NCBI GenBank assembly: GCA_017405845.1
Contig: JAFQZQ010000044.1
Span: 1-41,002 of the forward strand
DNA: 41,002 nt
Direction of reading: 5' to 3'
Source: Mogibacterium sp.
Lineage (GTDB): Bacteria > Bacillota > Clostridia > Peptostreptococcales > Anaerovoracaceae
Part shown: positions 6,552 to 13,249 of the stretch, piece by piece
How positions within the stretch are numbered: the stretch's first letter is position 1
Layout of the letters: each line of letters begins with the position of its first letter
Notes under the pieces: model-generated
Databases searched by the model: none
What the model saw: only the letters and a program-made list of their open reading frames with translations
Told to the model about the DNA's origin: nothing
Translations under genes and position numbers: made by a program

Positions 6552-7005
6552 TCTGGGTGTCCATTTTCAAAATCTATTTCCCATTAGTGAGAGGACTTAT
6601 CAGATCCTCTCGGGAACCTAAAGAAACTGAATACACATTCAATCAGGTACGAGCCCTGGAATATGAGGTCACAAGCTTCGAGCATGCAGGATCGATGCGC
6701 CGAGACTCCCGCCACAGTTGTCGGGAAGAGCGATCAACATCATGGATCCAAAAGGAAGACAGCAACTTCAAGGTGCGATGACAATCCCAGGGTACAATGA
6801 TACTTCCGTCCAGTCACAGCACATCGCAATGAGGGCGGCTCCGTAAGATCTGCGGGGAAGGGTAACGCCTTATGAAGGGATCCGCTAATCCCTGCCTGAT
6901 GGTTTCCCGGAGGACTGGGGGAGTCGAGGACAAATACAGGATCGAAACAATGATAAGTAAGACGGCGTGTCTGAGGATACTTTTTGCATCCTCCGGCACG
7001 CCTTC
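6552..7005 (+). ncRNA. Candidate structured non-coding RNA region
   Basis: About 540 bases between two genes have no credible coding frame (one 74-codon open frame has no ribosome site and no domain). Many short local stems are present: GAGAGGA/TCCTCTC (6589-6595, 6605-6611), TCCCG/CGGGA (6707-6711, 6722-6726), TGCGATG/CATCGCA (6774-6780, 6822-6828), AGGGAT/ATCCCT (6876-6881, 6888-6893), and the final GGCGTG..GAGGAT / ATCCTC..CACGCC hairpin (6964-7002). Mobile elements of Bacillota carry large ornate RNAs such as ROOL and GOLLD, and this length and setting would fit, but I cannot match it to either. Confidence 0.3.
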
Positions 7006-7007
7006 CT
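6964..7007 (+). terminator. Hairpin before the small-gene operon
   Basis: GGCGTG-tc-TGAGGAT (6964-6978) pairs with ATCCTC-cg-GCACGCC (6988-7002). The loop contains five T, and a weak T-rich stretch follows. It probably ends the RNA from the preceding non-coding region or acts as an attenuator for the gene at 7092. Confidence 0.5.
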
Positions 7008-7091
7008 TATATACATATTTTCGACTTGTGACTCGAGACCTTCGGTACAGGGAAGCCTGTGTATTCGATACAGAAAACGGAGGAATAGGAA

Positions 7092-7349
7092 ATGGCAAAA
7101 CTGTTTGAGAACAACTATCAGATCAATCCATACGTTTATGGAATGGTCAATGTACTTTCGAGCTTCTGCAGGGACTATGACGAAGCACAAAAAGTTATGG
7201 AAAGAAATCCTAATGATATACGTGCTGCGATGGTAAGAGCCTACTGCGTAGACTTCGCAAACTTTCTTAGCGAAACGATGGAAGCGGATTACAGGGCTGT
7301 AGGGAAAACGATAATCAGAATGATGGAGGCCGGAAACGATGAAGAATAA
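7092..7349 (+). CDS. Small hypothetical protein, 85 aa
   Basis: GGAGG (7079-7083) lies 8 nt before the ATG. The protein is helical and acidic (VYGMVNVLSSFCRDYDEAQKVMERNPNDIRAAMVRAYCVDFANFL), with no signal peptide and no known domain. It opens a tight operon: the next gene starts 11 bp inside this one, and two more follow with touching or overlapping ends. Such small helical proteins often pair with sigma-like regulators in phage-type elements, but I do not recognise this one. Confidence 0.6.
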   Translation: MAKLFENNYQINPYVYGMVNVLSSFCRDYDEAQKVMERNPNDIRAAMVRAYCVDFANFLSETMEADYRAVGKTIIRMMEAGNDEE

Positions 7350-7656
7350 CTACAGGGAAGACGGCTTCGTCTGGTTCGAGGACCAGATAAGCGAGATGGC
7401 GGATCTGCTGATCACGGTTCAGGGCATTCGCTACATATATATGAAGAAACATGACCGCAGCTGGATCAGCAGGGTCGCAGATGAGGGCATGAGATTTGCT
7501 CTCTGGAACATGTCTGAGATGCAGCTCAGGATGATCGAAGAGCTGATATTCGAAGACAAGACGGTGACGGATATCCACAGGGAACTGAACCTGACGATCA
7601 CGGAGATCCGCATGGAACTCAGAGAAATGAGAAAGGCGCTGCTTGCAGCGATGTAA
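7339..7656 (+). CDS. Small sigma-region-4/ArpU-like regulator, 105 aa
   Basis: The start overlaps the previous gene by 11 bp, with GGAGG about 10 nt upstream. The C-terminal part (MSEMQLRMIEELIFEDKTVTDIHRELNLTITEIRMELREMRKALL) has a helix-turn-helix pattern like sigma region 4: Q.R.IEEL, then TVTDIHREL and a recognition helix. The N-terminal half is aromatic and helical. Third regulator of this class in the element. Its tight coupling to the flanking genes suggests it controls the same operon or the downstream integration genes. The HTH call is from pattern only. Confidence 0.5.
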   Translation: MKNNYREDGFVWFEDQISEMADLLITVQGIRYIYMKKHDRSWISRVADEGMRFALWNMSEMQLRMIEELIFEDKTVTDIHRELNLTITEIRMELREMRKALLAAM

Positions 7657-8175
7657 ATGGTGACAGATATGAGAAGAATTATTTTCGATAACAATCACGG
7701 CTATGAATCACTCGCTGAATGCATAGTGCTGCAGGCCGTCAAAGACTACAGACGCTCTTACAGAGTGTTCCTCAGGAATCCATACAATGAGGCTGCAGAG
7801 AAAATGATGAAAGACTGCGAAGACTTCTTCGAATCGGGATGGTTCAGAAAGATCTGCGATCTGGATCCGGAGGAAATACTTTACAGGATAGAGAAAGATG
7901 CCGAGCACGCTTATTACTGTAATCTGAAACCTGAAGATGTTGACGACATGCTGATAGGCAAGGACATCGTTGATGCGATCAGCGATTATGAGATTTGGTA
8001 CAGGATCTATCTGAAGGATCCGACAGACAAAGAGGCTTTGGAGATGATGGAGGATTGCGAAGACTTCCTCATTACAGACCCTAAGGTCAGGTACTACATC
8101 AACGATCCGGTGAAGTTCCTATACGAGCTCGATCAGGAGATCGAAGAGAATTATCTCGGAGGTTACTATGGCTAA
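7657..8175 (+). CDS. Hypothetical protein with an internal duplication, 172 aa
   Basis: Starts on the base after the stop codon of the preceding gene; an alternative ATG is at 7669, and neither has its own ribosome site, so translation is probably coupled. The protein is two copies of one unit: AVKDYRRSYRVFLRNPYNEAAEKMMKDCEDFFES...ILYRIEKDAE (about residues 28-85) and AISDYEIWYRIYLKDPTDKEALEMMEDCEDFLIT...FLYELDQEIE (about 108-165). The shared MMxDCEDF is striking. Very acidic, helical, TPR-like in spacing but not a recognised family. It directly precedes and overlaps a PemK-like toxin, so an antitoxin or partner role is possible. Confidence 0.55.
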   Translation: MVTDMRRIIFDNNHGYESLAECIVLQAVKDYRRSYRVFLRNPYNEAAEKMMKDCEDFFESGWFRKICDLDPEEILYRIEKDAEHAYYCNLKPEDVDDMLIGKDIVDAISDYEIWYRIYLKDPTDKEALEMMEDCEDFLITDPKVRYYINDPVKFLYELDQEIEENYLGGYYG

Positions 8176-8575
8176 GATCAATAAGTGGGAAAAGCCCTTC
8201 CACATAGAGCGCGGGGACGTGTATATGGGGCCAATCAATCTGGATGCAGATCCGGAAAAAGGCATTCAGCGGGGCTACAGGCCGCTACTGGTCACACAGA
8301 GTGACTGGCAGAACAGGAAGTCCGAATCTGTGATAGTAGTTCCGGGGACATCCGAGCTGAAGAAAACCGAGATGCGCACGCATATTGTGATGCCCATGAT
8401 AAAAGGCCTGGCCAAACAGACGATGTTCTGCTGCGAGCAGAGGGGCGTGGTGAATGTGAATCAGCTTGAAAAGTACTGCTGCACACTGCCGCCGGATATC
8501 ATGAAGAAGATAACCAGAGCCTGTCGCCTGGCAGAACGAGGACGGAAAATAAAGTGCAGAAAAGCGAAGAAATAG
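8168..8575 (+). CDS. PemK/MazF-like toxin (type II TA endoribonuclease fold), 135 aa
   Basis: The order of motifs fits the MazF/PemK family: RGDVYMGPINLD near residue 15, GxRPLLVTQSDWQNRKSESVIVVPGTSE (about 36-62), THIVMP (about 71-76) and CCEQRGVVNVNQLEKY (about 88-104). The usual GSEQ before the G.RP motif is GIQR here, and the length is slightly above the family norm because of a basic tail (RGRKIKCRKAKK). It overlaps the duplicated acidic gene by 8 bp. No typical MazE or PemI lies next to it. Likely an RNase toxin stabilising the element, or a repurposed RNA-binding factor. Confidence 0.75.
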   Translation: MAKINKWEKPFHIERGDVYMGPINLDADPEKGIQRGYRPLLVTQSDWQNRKSESVIVVPGTSELKKTEMRTHIVMPMIKGLAKQTMFCCEQRGVVNVNQLEKYCCTLPPDIMKKITRACRLAERGRKIKCRKAKK

Positions 8576-8619
8576 CAAGACTGCGGGGCTTTTGCTCATA
8601 AGATATGAATATTTGAATT

Positions 8620-8650
8620 CCCGGAGTATTGTGACATCACAAACTCCGGG
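8620..8650. promoter_or_regulatory. 31-bp near-perfect palindrome upstream of the excisionase/integrase genes
   Basis: CCCGGAGT (8620-8627) pairs with ACTCCGGG (8643-8650), and inside it TTGTGA pairs with TCACAA around a 2-nt centre, leaving only one unpaired A. No T run follows. It lies between the toxin stop codon and the ribosome site of the excisionase-like gene. This is the expected place for an operator or a recombinase/excisionase binding structure. Confidence 0.6.
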
Positions 8651-8667
8651 TGCACACGGAGGACGAT

Positions 8668-8898
8668 ATGAGAGAAATAAAAGATACCGGCCAGTGTATA
8701 TCGAGCGAGCTGCGTTTTTACACAATAAGCGAGCTTCAAAAGCTGCTTGGCTGGAGCGAAAAAACAGTAAAGAAGCTGTTTAATGATCCAGCGTTCCCAT
8801 CAGCTGACTTCGGTAAGACCAAGGTTGTTGAGGCACATGCAGCGATAGATTATTTCTCAAAGAGACATGAGAAAGAATACGAAAAATACTGGCAGTAA
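8668..8898 (+). CDS. Excisionase-like small DNA-binding protein, 76 aa
   Basis: The start at 8668 is chosen over a GTG at 8650 because GGAGG (8658-8662) sits 5 nt upstream. Residues about 17-40 (FYTISELQKLLGWSEKTVKKLFNDPAFPS) form a winged HTH of the excisionase/HTH_17 type, followed by a short wing and a basic C-terminal helix. The gene lies 14 bp before the integrase gene on the same strand, the usual position of a recombination directionality factor. Expected role: bends attachment-site DNA and biases the integrase towards excision. Function is inferred from fold and position. Confidence 0.75.
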   Translation: MREIKDTGQCISSELRFYTISELQKLLGWSEKTVKKLFNDPAFPSADFGKTKVVEAHAAIDYFSKRHEKEYEKYWQ

Positions 8899-8912
8899 AA
8901 AAGGAGACAGAC

Positions 8913-10076
8913 ATGCCACGTAAAAAAACAAAGAAAAAAGGATATGGTGATGGATCATTCAGGATAAAGCCAAGTGGACTGGTCGAATACCGTTTCTTCT
9001 ATACTGATGAATTCGGACAGAAAATCAGGAAATCTGTTTCAGGGAACACCAGACAGGAATGCATCGATAAAGCAGATGAATTCATTGCCGGAAGTGCAAA
9101 GCTGAAAAACCAGATAGATAAGAATGCTTCAATGGTCAGCATTCTTAAGCAGAAGTATAAGGCAGACTACGATATGAATTTCCTCAGTGAAGCTGGATAC
9201 GGAAGGAACCTTGATAGCGTAAAAATCCTTGAAAAGAGTTCTATCGGCAACGTTCCGATTGCTACATTAGAGAAACGCCACATAGAGTTGTATTCATCAA
9301 AAATCACACATTATTCAAACAGTACAATAGAAAAGATTTTCATCCAGATCAAGATGGCGTTTTCGATAGCTATGGATGAAGGAATTATTACATATAACCC
9401 CATGCTTTCGCAGAGTATACGCAGACCGAAATCAAAAAAAGCTGATAAAAAAGTCAGAGGTTTGACCGCAGAGGAGCAGAAGGCGCTGGTTGATGTGATG
9501 ACGAATAAAAACCCACCAGCCGGTAGAAATGACTACAGGCTTCAGCTGTTCATTGAACTATACAGCGGAATGAGAATGGGAGAGATCAATGCACTGACGC
9601 TGGACAGCATTGATTTTGATAACAATGTCATACATGTAAGTGCAACGATTTCAAAAGGAGCAGATAACAAGTCTTTTGTAAAAGAGGGAACAAAAACGAA
9701 GACGGGCATACGGGATGTACCAATCAGTAATACACTGAAACCTTATCTTGAGGAGGCAATCAAGCGGTACAAAAAGAATAAGGAAAACCTGATCTTCTTC
9801 GACCATAAGACAAAGAAAGTGATTACTACTAATCAGGTCAACTGCTATTATAAGAGGGTTTGTGAAGCTGCAGGCATCGAGTCTGATGGACAGCATGCAT
9901 TAAGGCACACATTTGCAACGAGGTGCATAGAGTCAGGTGTACCACCTGTAGTACTTAAAACCTGGCTAGGTCATACAGATATCCATGTAACTCTCGATAC
10001 ATATACAGATGTCTTCAAGTCTATGGACAACGATGCTATAGAGATGCTCGACAATCATCTGGATCTATTGGGCTGA
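8913..10076 (+). CDS. int: Tyrosine recombinase / integrase, 387 aa
   Basis: Strong AAAAAGGAG site 7 nt before the ATG. The N terminus is basic with an AP2-like arm-binding domain (GYGDGSFRIKPSGLVEYRFFYTDEFGQKIRKSVSGNT, about 11-47), then a SAM-like core-binding domain (about 70-160), then the catalytic domain. Catalytic residues are visible: R221 (SGMRMGE), H328 and R331 (HALRHTFAT), H354 (LGHTD) and Y364 (DTYTDVF). Length and order fit Tn916/phage-type integrases. It is the last gene before the tRNA-Ser-like attachment site, so it most likely integrates the element there and, with the small protein upstream, excises it. It appears intact. Confidence 0.95.
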   Translation: MPRKKTKKKGYGDGSFRIKPSGLVEYRFFYTDEFGQKIRKSVSGNTRQECIDKADEFIAGSAKLKNQIDKNASMVSILKQKYKADYDMNFLSEAGYGRNLDSVKILEKSSIGNVPIATLEKRHIELYSSKITHYSNSTIEKIFIQIKMAFSIAMDEGIITYNPMLSQSIRRPKSKKADKKVRGLTAEEQKALVDVMTNKNPPAGRNDYRLQLFIELYSGMRMGEINALTLDSIDFDNNVIHVSATISKGADNKSFVKEGTKTKTGIRDVPISNTLKPYLEEAIKRYKKNKENLIFFDHKTKKVITTNQVNCYYKRVCEAAGIESDGQHALRHTFATRCIESGVPPVVLKTWLGHTDIHVTLDTYTDVFKSMDNDAIEMLDNHLDLLG

Positions 10077-10213
10077 TTATTCAGCGGTAATCAACTAATG
10101 GCGAGAATGATATCCGCCGCTTAGGACAATGAAAGTGCAGTTATCAGAGAATGATCTTTGCGGCTGCACTTTTTCTATGCTTCGGTGTGAGAATCAGCAG
10201 ATTAGAAAAGATT

Positions 10214-10336
10214 GGGTCTGAGAGTGGGTCTGGCAGGAAAGCGGCTTAATGAAATGCAGTAATTTCAAGGGCTACAGCAGCTTTCTTGTACGGTGTCCTC
10301 CGCCATAGACGACTGTTGAAATACACAGTCGTTTTT
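10214..10336 (+). other. Putative attR: arm repeats, tRNA-Ser 3' end and tRNA terminator (boundary A)
   Basis: GGGTCTG occurs twice with a 12-bp period (10214 and 10226), like integrase arm sites. TGTCCTCCGCCA (10294-10305) matches the 3' end of a bacterial tRNA-Ser, with discriminator G and CCA. ACGACTGT (10309-10316) pairs with ACAGTCGT (10325-10332), followed by TTTT, forming the terminator expected behind a tRNA gene. Only the 3' tip of the tRNA is here, so the intact tRNA-Ser should lie at the left end outside the window. Confidence 0.65.
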
Positions 10337-10386
10337 CATTGCTCTCAGAAACCTTCACATTTCCACCATTACTTTCAATCCTGGAT

Positions 10387-10501
10387 TTGATATCATGTAT
10401 TCACATGTTAATAGATTAGGTCTTTTCCGGCCGGACCCAATCGCGGGTAGGAGTGCGATAGGATATGCGTGATTATAGGCGCGCTGTTCTATCGCTTTTT
10501 T
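10387..10501 (+). promoter_or_regulatory. Weak promoter and attenuator-like hairpin before the 10518 gene
   Basis: TTGATA (10387-10392), a 16-bp spacer and TAATAG (10409-10414) form a possible promoter. Downstream, GCGATAG (10455-10461) pairs with CTATCGC (10489-10495), followed by six T. This terminator-like hairpin ends only a few bases before the AGGAGG of the next gene, as in transcription attenuators. Confidence 0.35.
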
Positions 10502-10517
10502 GTTAAGGAGGTTCGAG

Positions 10518-11246
10518 ATGATCAAATACATTATTACCAAGGAAATCGAAGTAGAAGAGTCTGCTTTCGAGAGCGAACAGTTAGGTGTCTTTGACACAGA
10601 AAAAGAAGCGGTGCGTTTTGCTGATAGTATTCATGCCGAGATGACTGAATTTGAGAGGTACTATTATGAGATTATTGTCTGGAAGGCTATCGGGGATTCA
10701 ATCGACACAGATGACTGGGAAACATTCAAAGAATGCTATTCAGTTGCGGTGTTTGCTGCTGAGGTGGATGAAGCCGATGAGGAACAGCTTGATAATTACG
10801 ATAACAATGAACGGACTGATCCAGAAACAACAATTCATTATTGCCTGTCACCAAAGAGGGATAGCTTTAGGCTTTGGGTTGGGGAAGACCCGAGTACATA
10901 TGTAGATGGAGTGTTCGATGGAAATAACTCTGGCTTGGCATTTGCACTTGCAGATTGGTACAAGCAGTATGGGCAATTTGTCGAACAAGATTGGAAGGAA
11001 TGCTTTCCTGAAAGAAACAGAGAGATGTATCTTAAGCATATAACCCAGCAGGGATATTCTGATGAAGAGGCTTTGAAGATACTTAGATATCTACCTCAGA
11101 CAGTTGCTGATTTAATATCTGTCAATACATCAAAAATGATTGAATTGTGGAAAGCGAAAGCACCTATAGTAGAACCTTACAGAATACCATTATGGAAGAA
11201 AATGATACGGCAGGAAACAAAAGACTTGTGGGCAAAAGGTCTTTAA
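10518..11246 (+). CDS. Hypothetical protein, 242 aa, cassette gene
   Basis: Strong AAGGAGG site 6 nt before this ATG decides the start. I do not recognise the family. The first half is acidic with a YIITKEIEVEESAFESEQLGVFDTEKEAVRFAD pattern, as in small proteins that begin with a beta-alpha unit. The second half is helical and contains a short stretch near residue 180 (GYSDEEALKILRYLPQTVADL) resembling a helix-hairpin unit. No signal peptide, no membrane segment and no catalytic motif. It sits between boundary A and the Fic gene inside a cassette bounded by repeated tRNA-Ser-end/terminator sequences, so an anti-phage or stabilisation role is possible but unproved. Confidence 0.6.
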   Translation: MIKYIITKEIEVEESAFESEQLGVFDTEKEAVRFADSIHAEMTEFERYYYEIIVWKAIGDSIDTDDWETFKECYSVAVFAAEVDEADEEQLDNYDNNERTDPETTIHYCLSPKRDSFRLWVGEDPSTYVDGVFDGNNSGLAFALADWYKQYGQFVEQDWKECFPERNREMYLKHITQQGYSDEEALKILRYLPQTVADLISVNTSKMIELWKAKAPIVEPYRIPLWKKMIRQETKDLWAKGL

Positions 11247-11270
11247 TTGTTCAACTGCGTCATTTTATGA

Positions 11271-11309
11271 ATCAACATAGTCATTTTTGCGAGTAATGAC
11301 TATGTTGAT
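11271..11309. terminator. Perfect 14-bp hairpin between the cassette genes
   Basis: ATCAACATAGTCAT (11271-11284) and ATGACTATGTTGAT (11296-11309) are perfect complements around an 11-nt loop. No T run follows, so it may be a transcript-end structure or a protein-binding site. Confidence 0.4.
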
Positions 11310-11366
11310 ATGCTGTTCTGCAAGCGATTATTTGGACAAGAGAATATTCCCGCAAACAACAGAAAA

Positions 11367-11452
11367 AATTAAGGGAATATTCCCTTAATTTCTTGATTAT
11401 GCCCTTAAAAACTGTTATATTATAAGGGAATTAGCAAGGAGGTAAGGGAATG
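11367..11452 (+). promoter_or_regulatory. Fic promoter with repeated AAGGGAAT operators
   Basis: TTGATT (11393-11398), a 17-bp spacer and TATATT (11416-11421) form the promoter. AAGGGAAT occurs at 11371-11378 and, inverted, at 11379-11386, forming the core of a perfect 24-bp palindrome (11367-11390). It occurs again at 11424-11431 beside the -10 and at 11444-11451 across the start codon. A partial inverted copy lies at 11402-11407. The repeats bracket the promoter and fit autorepression. Confidence 0.7.
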
Positions 11453-12496
11453 AGAACGTTCAATTACTCATTGATAAAAGATAATAAATGGGATTCTGAA
11501 CTGCTGGGTCTTATTGCAGCTATATACAAAGAGGCCGGTAAGCAGGAAATGTATCTGAAACAAAAGCCTCAGGAACTTGAGAAATTGGTTGAAATTGCAA
11601 AGATACAGAGTACAGAGGCATCAAATGCAATTGAAGGCATTGTAACAACCAACACACGTATACGACAGCTTATGGAGGATAAGACAACACCCAGAAACCG
11701 CGATGAAAAGGAAATCGCCGGATACAGGGATGTGCTGGGGATCATTCACGAAAGTTTTGACGCGATCCCGATCACGCAAAACTACATCCTCCAGCTGCAT
11801 AAAATGCTATTTAGTCATTTGGGGAATCCGGCAGCAGGAAAAACTAAGACTGTTCAAAATTATATAAGCGCAACTTTTCCTGATGGACATACTGAGACTT
11901 TGTTTATCCCGCTGGCACCTTATGAAACACCGGAGGCTCTCGACAGGATATGCGATGAATACAATCGTGTCATTGGTAATGCAGAACTTGAACCGCTTAT
12001 TGCAATACCCGTATTCATTCATGATTTTCTCTGCATCCATCCATTCAACGATGGAAACGGACGTATGAGCAGACTTCTAACTACACTTCTCCTATACCGA
12101 AGCGGATTCTATGTAGGAAAATACATTTCATTGGAGGCAAAGATCGCAAAGCACAAAGACTTGTATTATGATGCGCTTTCCGCATCACAAAACGGATGGC
12201 ATGAGGGTTCCGACGATCCTGTACCATTTATCAAATACTTGCTTGGAACAATACTTGCTGCTTACAGGGACTTTGAAGATCGTTTTGCATTAGTAGAAGT
12301 TAAAAGATCCGCACTCGACATGGTAAGACTTGCTACACAGTATAAGATAGGGCGTTTTACCAAGCAAGATATTCGGGAACTATGTCCATCGCTTAGTATT
12401 AGCTCCATCGAAGGTTCACTAAGAAAATTGGTAGATAATGGCGAAATAAAAAGAGAAGGGAAAGGAAAGAGCACTTTCTATTACAGAACATACTAA
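11450..12496 (+). CDS. Fic-family AMP-transferase with C-terminal winged helix, 348 aa
   Basis: The catalytic Fic motif HPFNDGNGR (197-205) is complete, including the active H197 and the ATP-binding R205. The autoinhibitory motif SNAIEG (S58, E62, G63) precedes it, so this is a class II Fic protein with its own inhibitory helix. The C-terminal 60 residues (RFTKQDIRELCPSLSISSIEGSLRKLVDNGEIKREGKGKSTFYYR) form a winged helix-turn-helix that could bind DNA. AAGGAGG (11436-11442) sits 7 nt upstream. Expected reaction: transfer of AMP from ATP to a Ser, Thr or Tyr of a target protein; the target is unknown. The repeated AAGGGAAT sites at its promoter suggest autoregulation by the wHTH. Confidence 0.9.
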   Translation: MRTFNYSLIKDNKWDSELLGLIAAIYKEAGKQEMYLKQKPQELEKLVEIAKIQSTEASNAIEGIVTTNTRIRQLMEDKTTPRNRDEKEIAGYRDVLGIIHESFDAIPITQNYILQLHKMLFSHLGNPAAGKTKTVQNYISATFPDGHTETLFIPLAPYETPEALDRICDEYNRVIGNAELEPLIAIPVFIHDFLCIHPFNDGNGRMSRLLTTLLLYRSGFYVGKYISLEAKIAKHKDLYYDALSASQNGWHEGSDDPVPFIKYLLGTILAAYRDFEDRFALVEVKRSALDMVRLATQYKIGRFTKQDIRELCPSLSISSIEGSLRKLVDNGEIKREGKGKSTFYYRTY

Positions 12497-12500
12497 TGTC

Positions 12501-12670
12501 GGGTACAACTCCGGGTACAAGCGTGGGCGGCGTGTTTCCTCCTTGAAATTTCAACGCTTGCGCCTTCCTGGCTAATTCGAGTCCCATACTTGATGTGAGG
12601 TGTCACGAAGTGACGGAGTCCTGACATCGGTCCTCCGCCAGAGACGACTGTTGAAATATACAGTCGTTTT
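12501..12670 (+). repeat. Boundary B: dispersed repeat plus tRNA-Ser 3' end and terminator
   Basis: Starts 4 bp after the Fic stop codon. Two GGGTACAA copies lie 12 bp apart (12501, 12513), then CAAGCG (12518-12523) faces CGCTTG (12555-12560). A 46-bp stretch (12572-12617) that recurs exactly at 13264-13309 contains a T-arm-like TTCGAGTCCC and a GTCAC-GAA-GTGAC hairpin. CGGTCCTCCGCCA (12628-12640) and the hairpin ACGACTGT/ACAGTCGT (12644-12651, 12660-12667) repeat boundary A almost base for base. Together with boundary A it brackets a 2.3-kb cassette. Confidence 0.7.
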
Positions 12671-12717
12671 TTATTGCTTTTGGTTGGGAGTTATTTCAAC
12701 GCGAAAGATAATACAGA

Positions 12718-12755
12718 TTGACAGAAAACCCTTTGTGTATTACAATGTATTACAA
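12718..12755 (+). promoter_or_regulatory. Toxin-antitoxin promoter with 10-bp direct repeat
   Basis: TTGACA (12718-12723), a 17-bp spacer and TACAAT (12741-12746) form a strong promoter. TGTATTACAA occurs twice in tandem (12736-12745 and 12746-12755), covering the -10 box and the start region. This is a likely operator for the antitoxin. Confidence 0.7.
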
Positions 12756-12771
12756 AAGGGGGTGAGTCACT

Positions 12772-12984
12772 ATGCTTTCACTTAGATTATCAATTGAAGA
12801 TGAACGTCTTATCAGAAACTATGCGCGATATAATCAATTAACAGTATCTGAATTTTTGCGTATGGCGGCATTGGAGCGCATTGAAAATGAATATGATCTT
12901 CAGGCCCTGAGGGAGTATGAAGAACGCAAAGCTGCTGGAGAAGTAAAGCTTTACAGTCATGATGAAGTTTGGAGCGACTTATGA
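12772..12984 (+). CDS. RelB/DUF6290-type antitoxin, 70 aa
   Basis: AGGGGGTG lies about 8 nt before the ATG. The N terminus (LSLRLSIEDERLIRNYARYNQLTVSEFLRMAALERIE) is a ribbon-helix-helix DNA-binding domain of the type in RelB and DUF6290 antitoxins. The C-terminal part (LQALREYEERKAAGEVKLYSHDEVWSDL) is the acidic toxin-wrapping tail. The stop codon overlaps the toxin start by four bases (ATGA). It should bind its own promoter at the TGTATTACAA repeat together with the toxin. The pair occupies the cassette between boundaries B and C. Confidence 0.85.
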   Translation: MLSLRLSIEDERLIRNYARYNQLTVSEFLRMAALERIENEYDLQALREYEERKAAGEVKLYSHDEVWSDL

Positions 12985-13247
12985 TTTATGAGCTTAAATA
13001 CGAAGCGAGAGCTGTTAAGCAAATCAAGAAGCTGGATCCGGCAACCAGAAAGCTTATCAAATCGTGGATCGAGAAAAACCTTTTAAATACAGATAATCCC
13101 AGACAGCATGGCAAAGGCTTGACAGGCAGCCTAAGTCAATACTGGAGGTATAGAGTAGGAGATTATAGGATCTTAGCAGAGATAAATGATGCTGAAATCA
13201 TAATTATTATTGTAGAAATAGGGCATCGAAGAGATATTTACAGATAA
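12981..13247 (+). CDS. relE: RelE/ParE-superfamily toxin, 88 aa
   Basis: The start at 12981 overlaps the antitoxin stop codon (ATGA), preferred over an in-frame start at 12969. Motifs fit the RelE mRNA interferase group: IYELKYEARAVKQIKKLDPATRKLIKSWIEKNL (helical), then GKGLTGSLSQYWRYRVGDYRILAEI and the C-terminal EIGHRRDIYR. The basic residues K and R in the RVGDYR and HRRDIY segments are those usually needed for cleavage of mRNA on the ribosome. Complete, normal length. Confidence 0.9.
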   Translation: MIYELKYEARAVKQIKKLDPATRKLIKSWIEKNLLNTDNPRQHGKGLTGSLSQYWRYRVGDYRILAEINDAEIIIIIVEIGHRRDIYR

Positions 13248-13249
13248 TT

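Larger units (their letters stand above)
1..10336. mobile_element. Right-hand part of a putative tRNA-Ser-integrated element (ICE/IME/prophage-like), left end outside window
   Basis: The segment holds a non-chromosomal-context dnaA paralogue, several small unknown genes, three sigma-region-4/ArpU-like regulators, a PemK-like toxin, an excisionase-like gene and a tyrosine integrase, in that order, with the integrase nearest the end. Just beyond the integrase lie paired 12-bp-spaced GGGTCTG repeats (arm-site-like) and a TGTCCTCCGCCA sequence matching a tRNA-Ser 3' end (G73 plus CCA), followed by a terminator hairpin. This order is what an attR junction looks like. No relaxase, coupling protein, capsid or terminase gene is visible, so the type of element cannot be decided from this window. 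Boundaries are inferred. Confidence 0.55.

Noticed and set aside
6557..6781. 74-codon open frame in the non-coding stretch
   Set aside because: No ribosome site, no recognisable domain, and it overlaps several stem-loops.
12572..12640. Complete tRNA-Ser gene
   Set aside because: Only a T-arm-like TTCGAGTCCC and the 3' tip are present; no acceptor 5' strand, D arm or anticodon arm can be folded.
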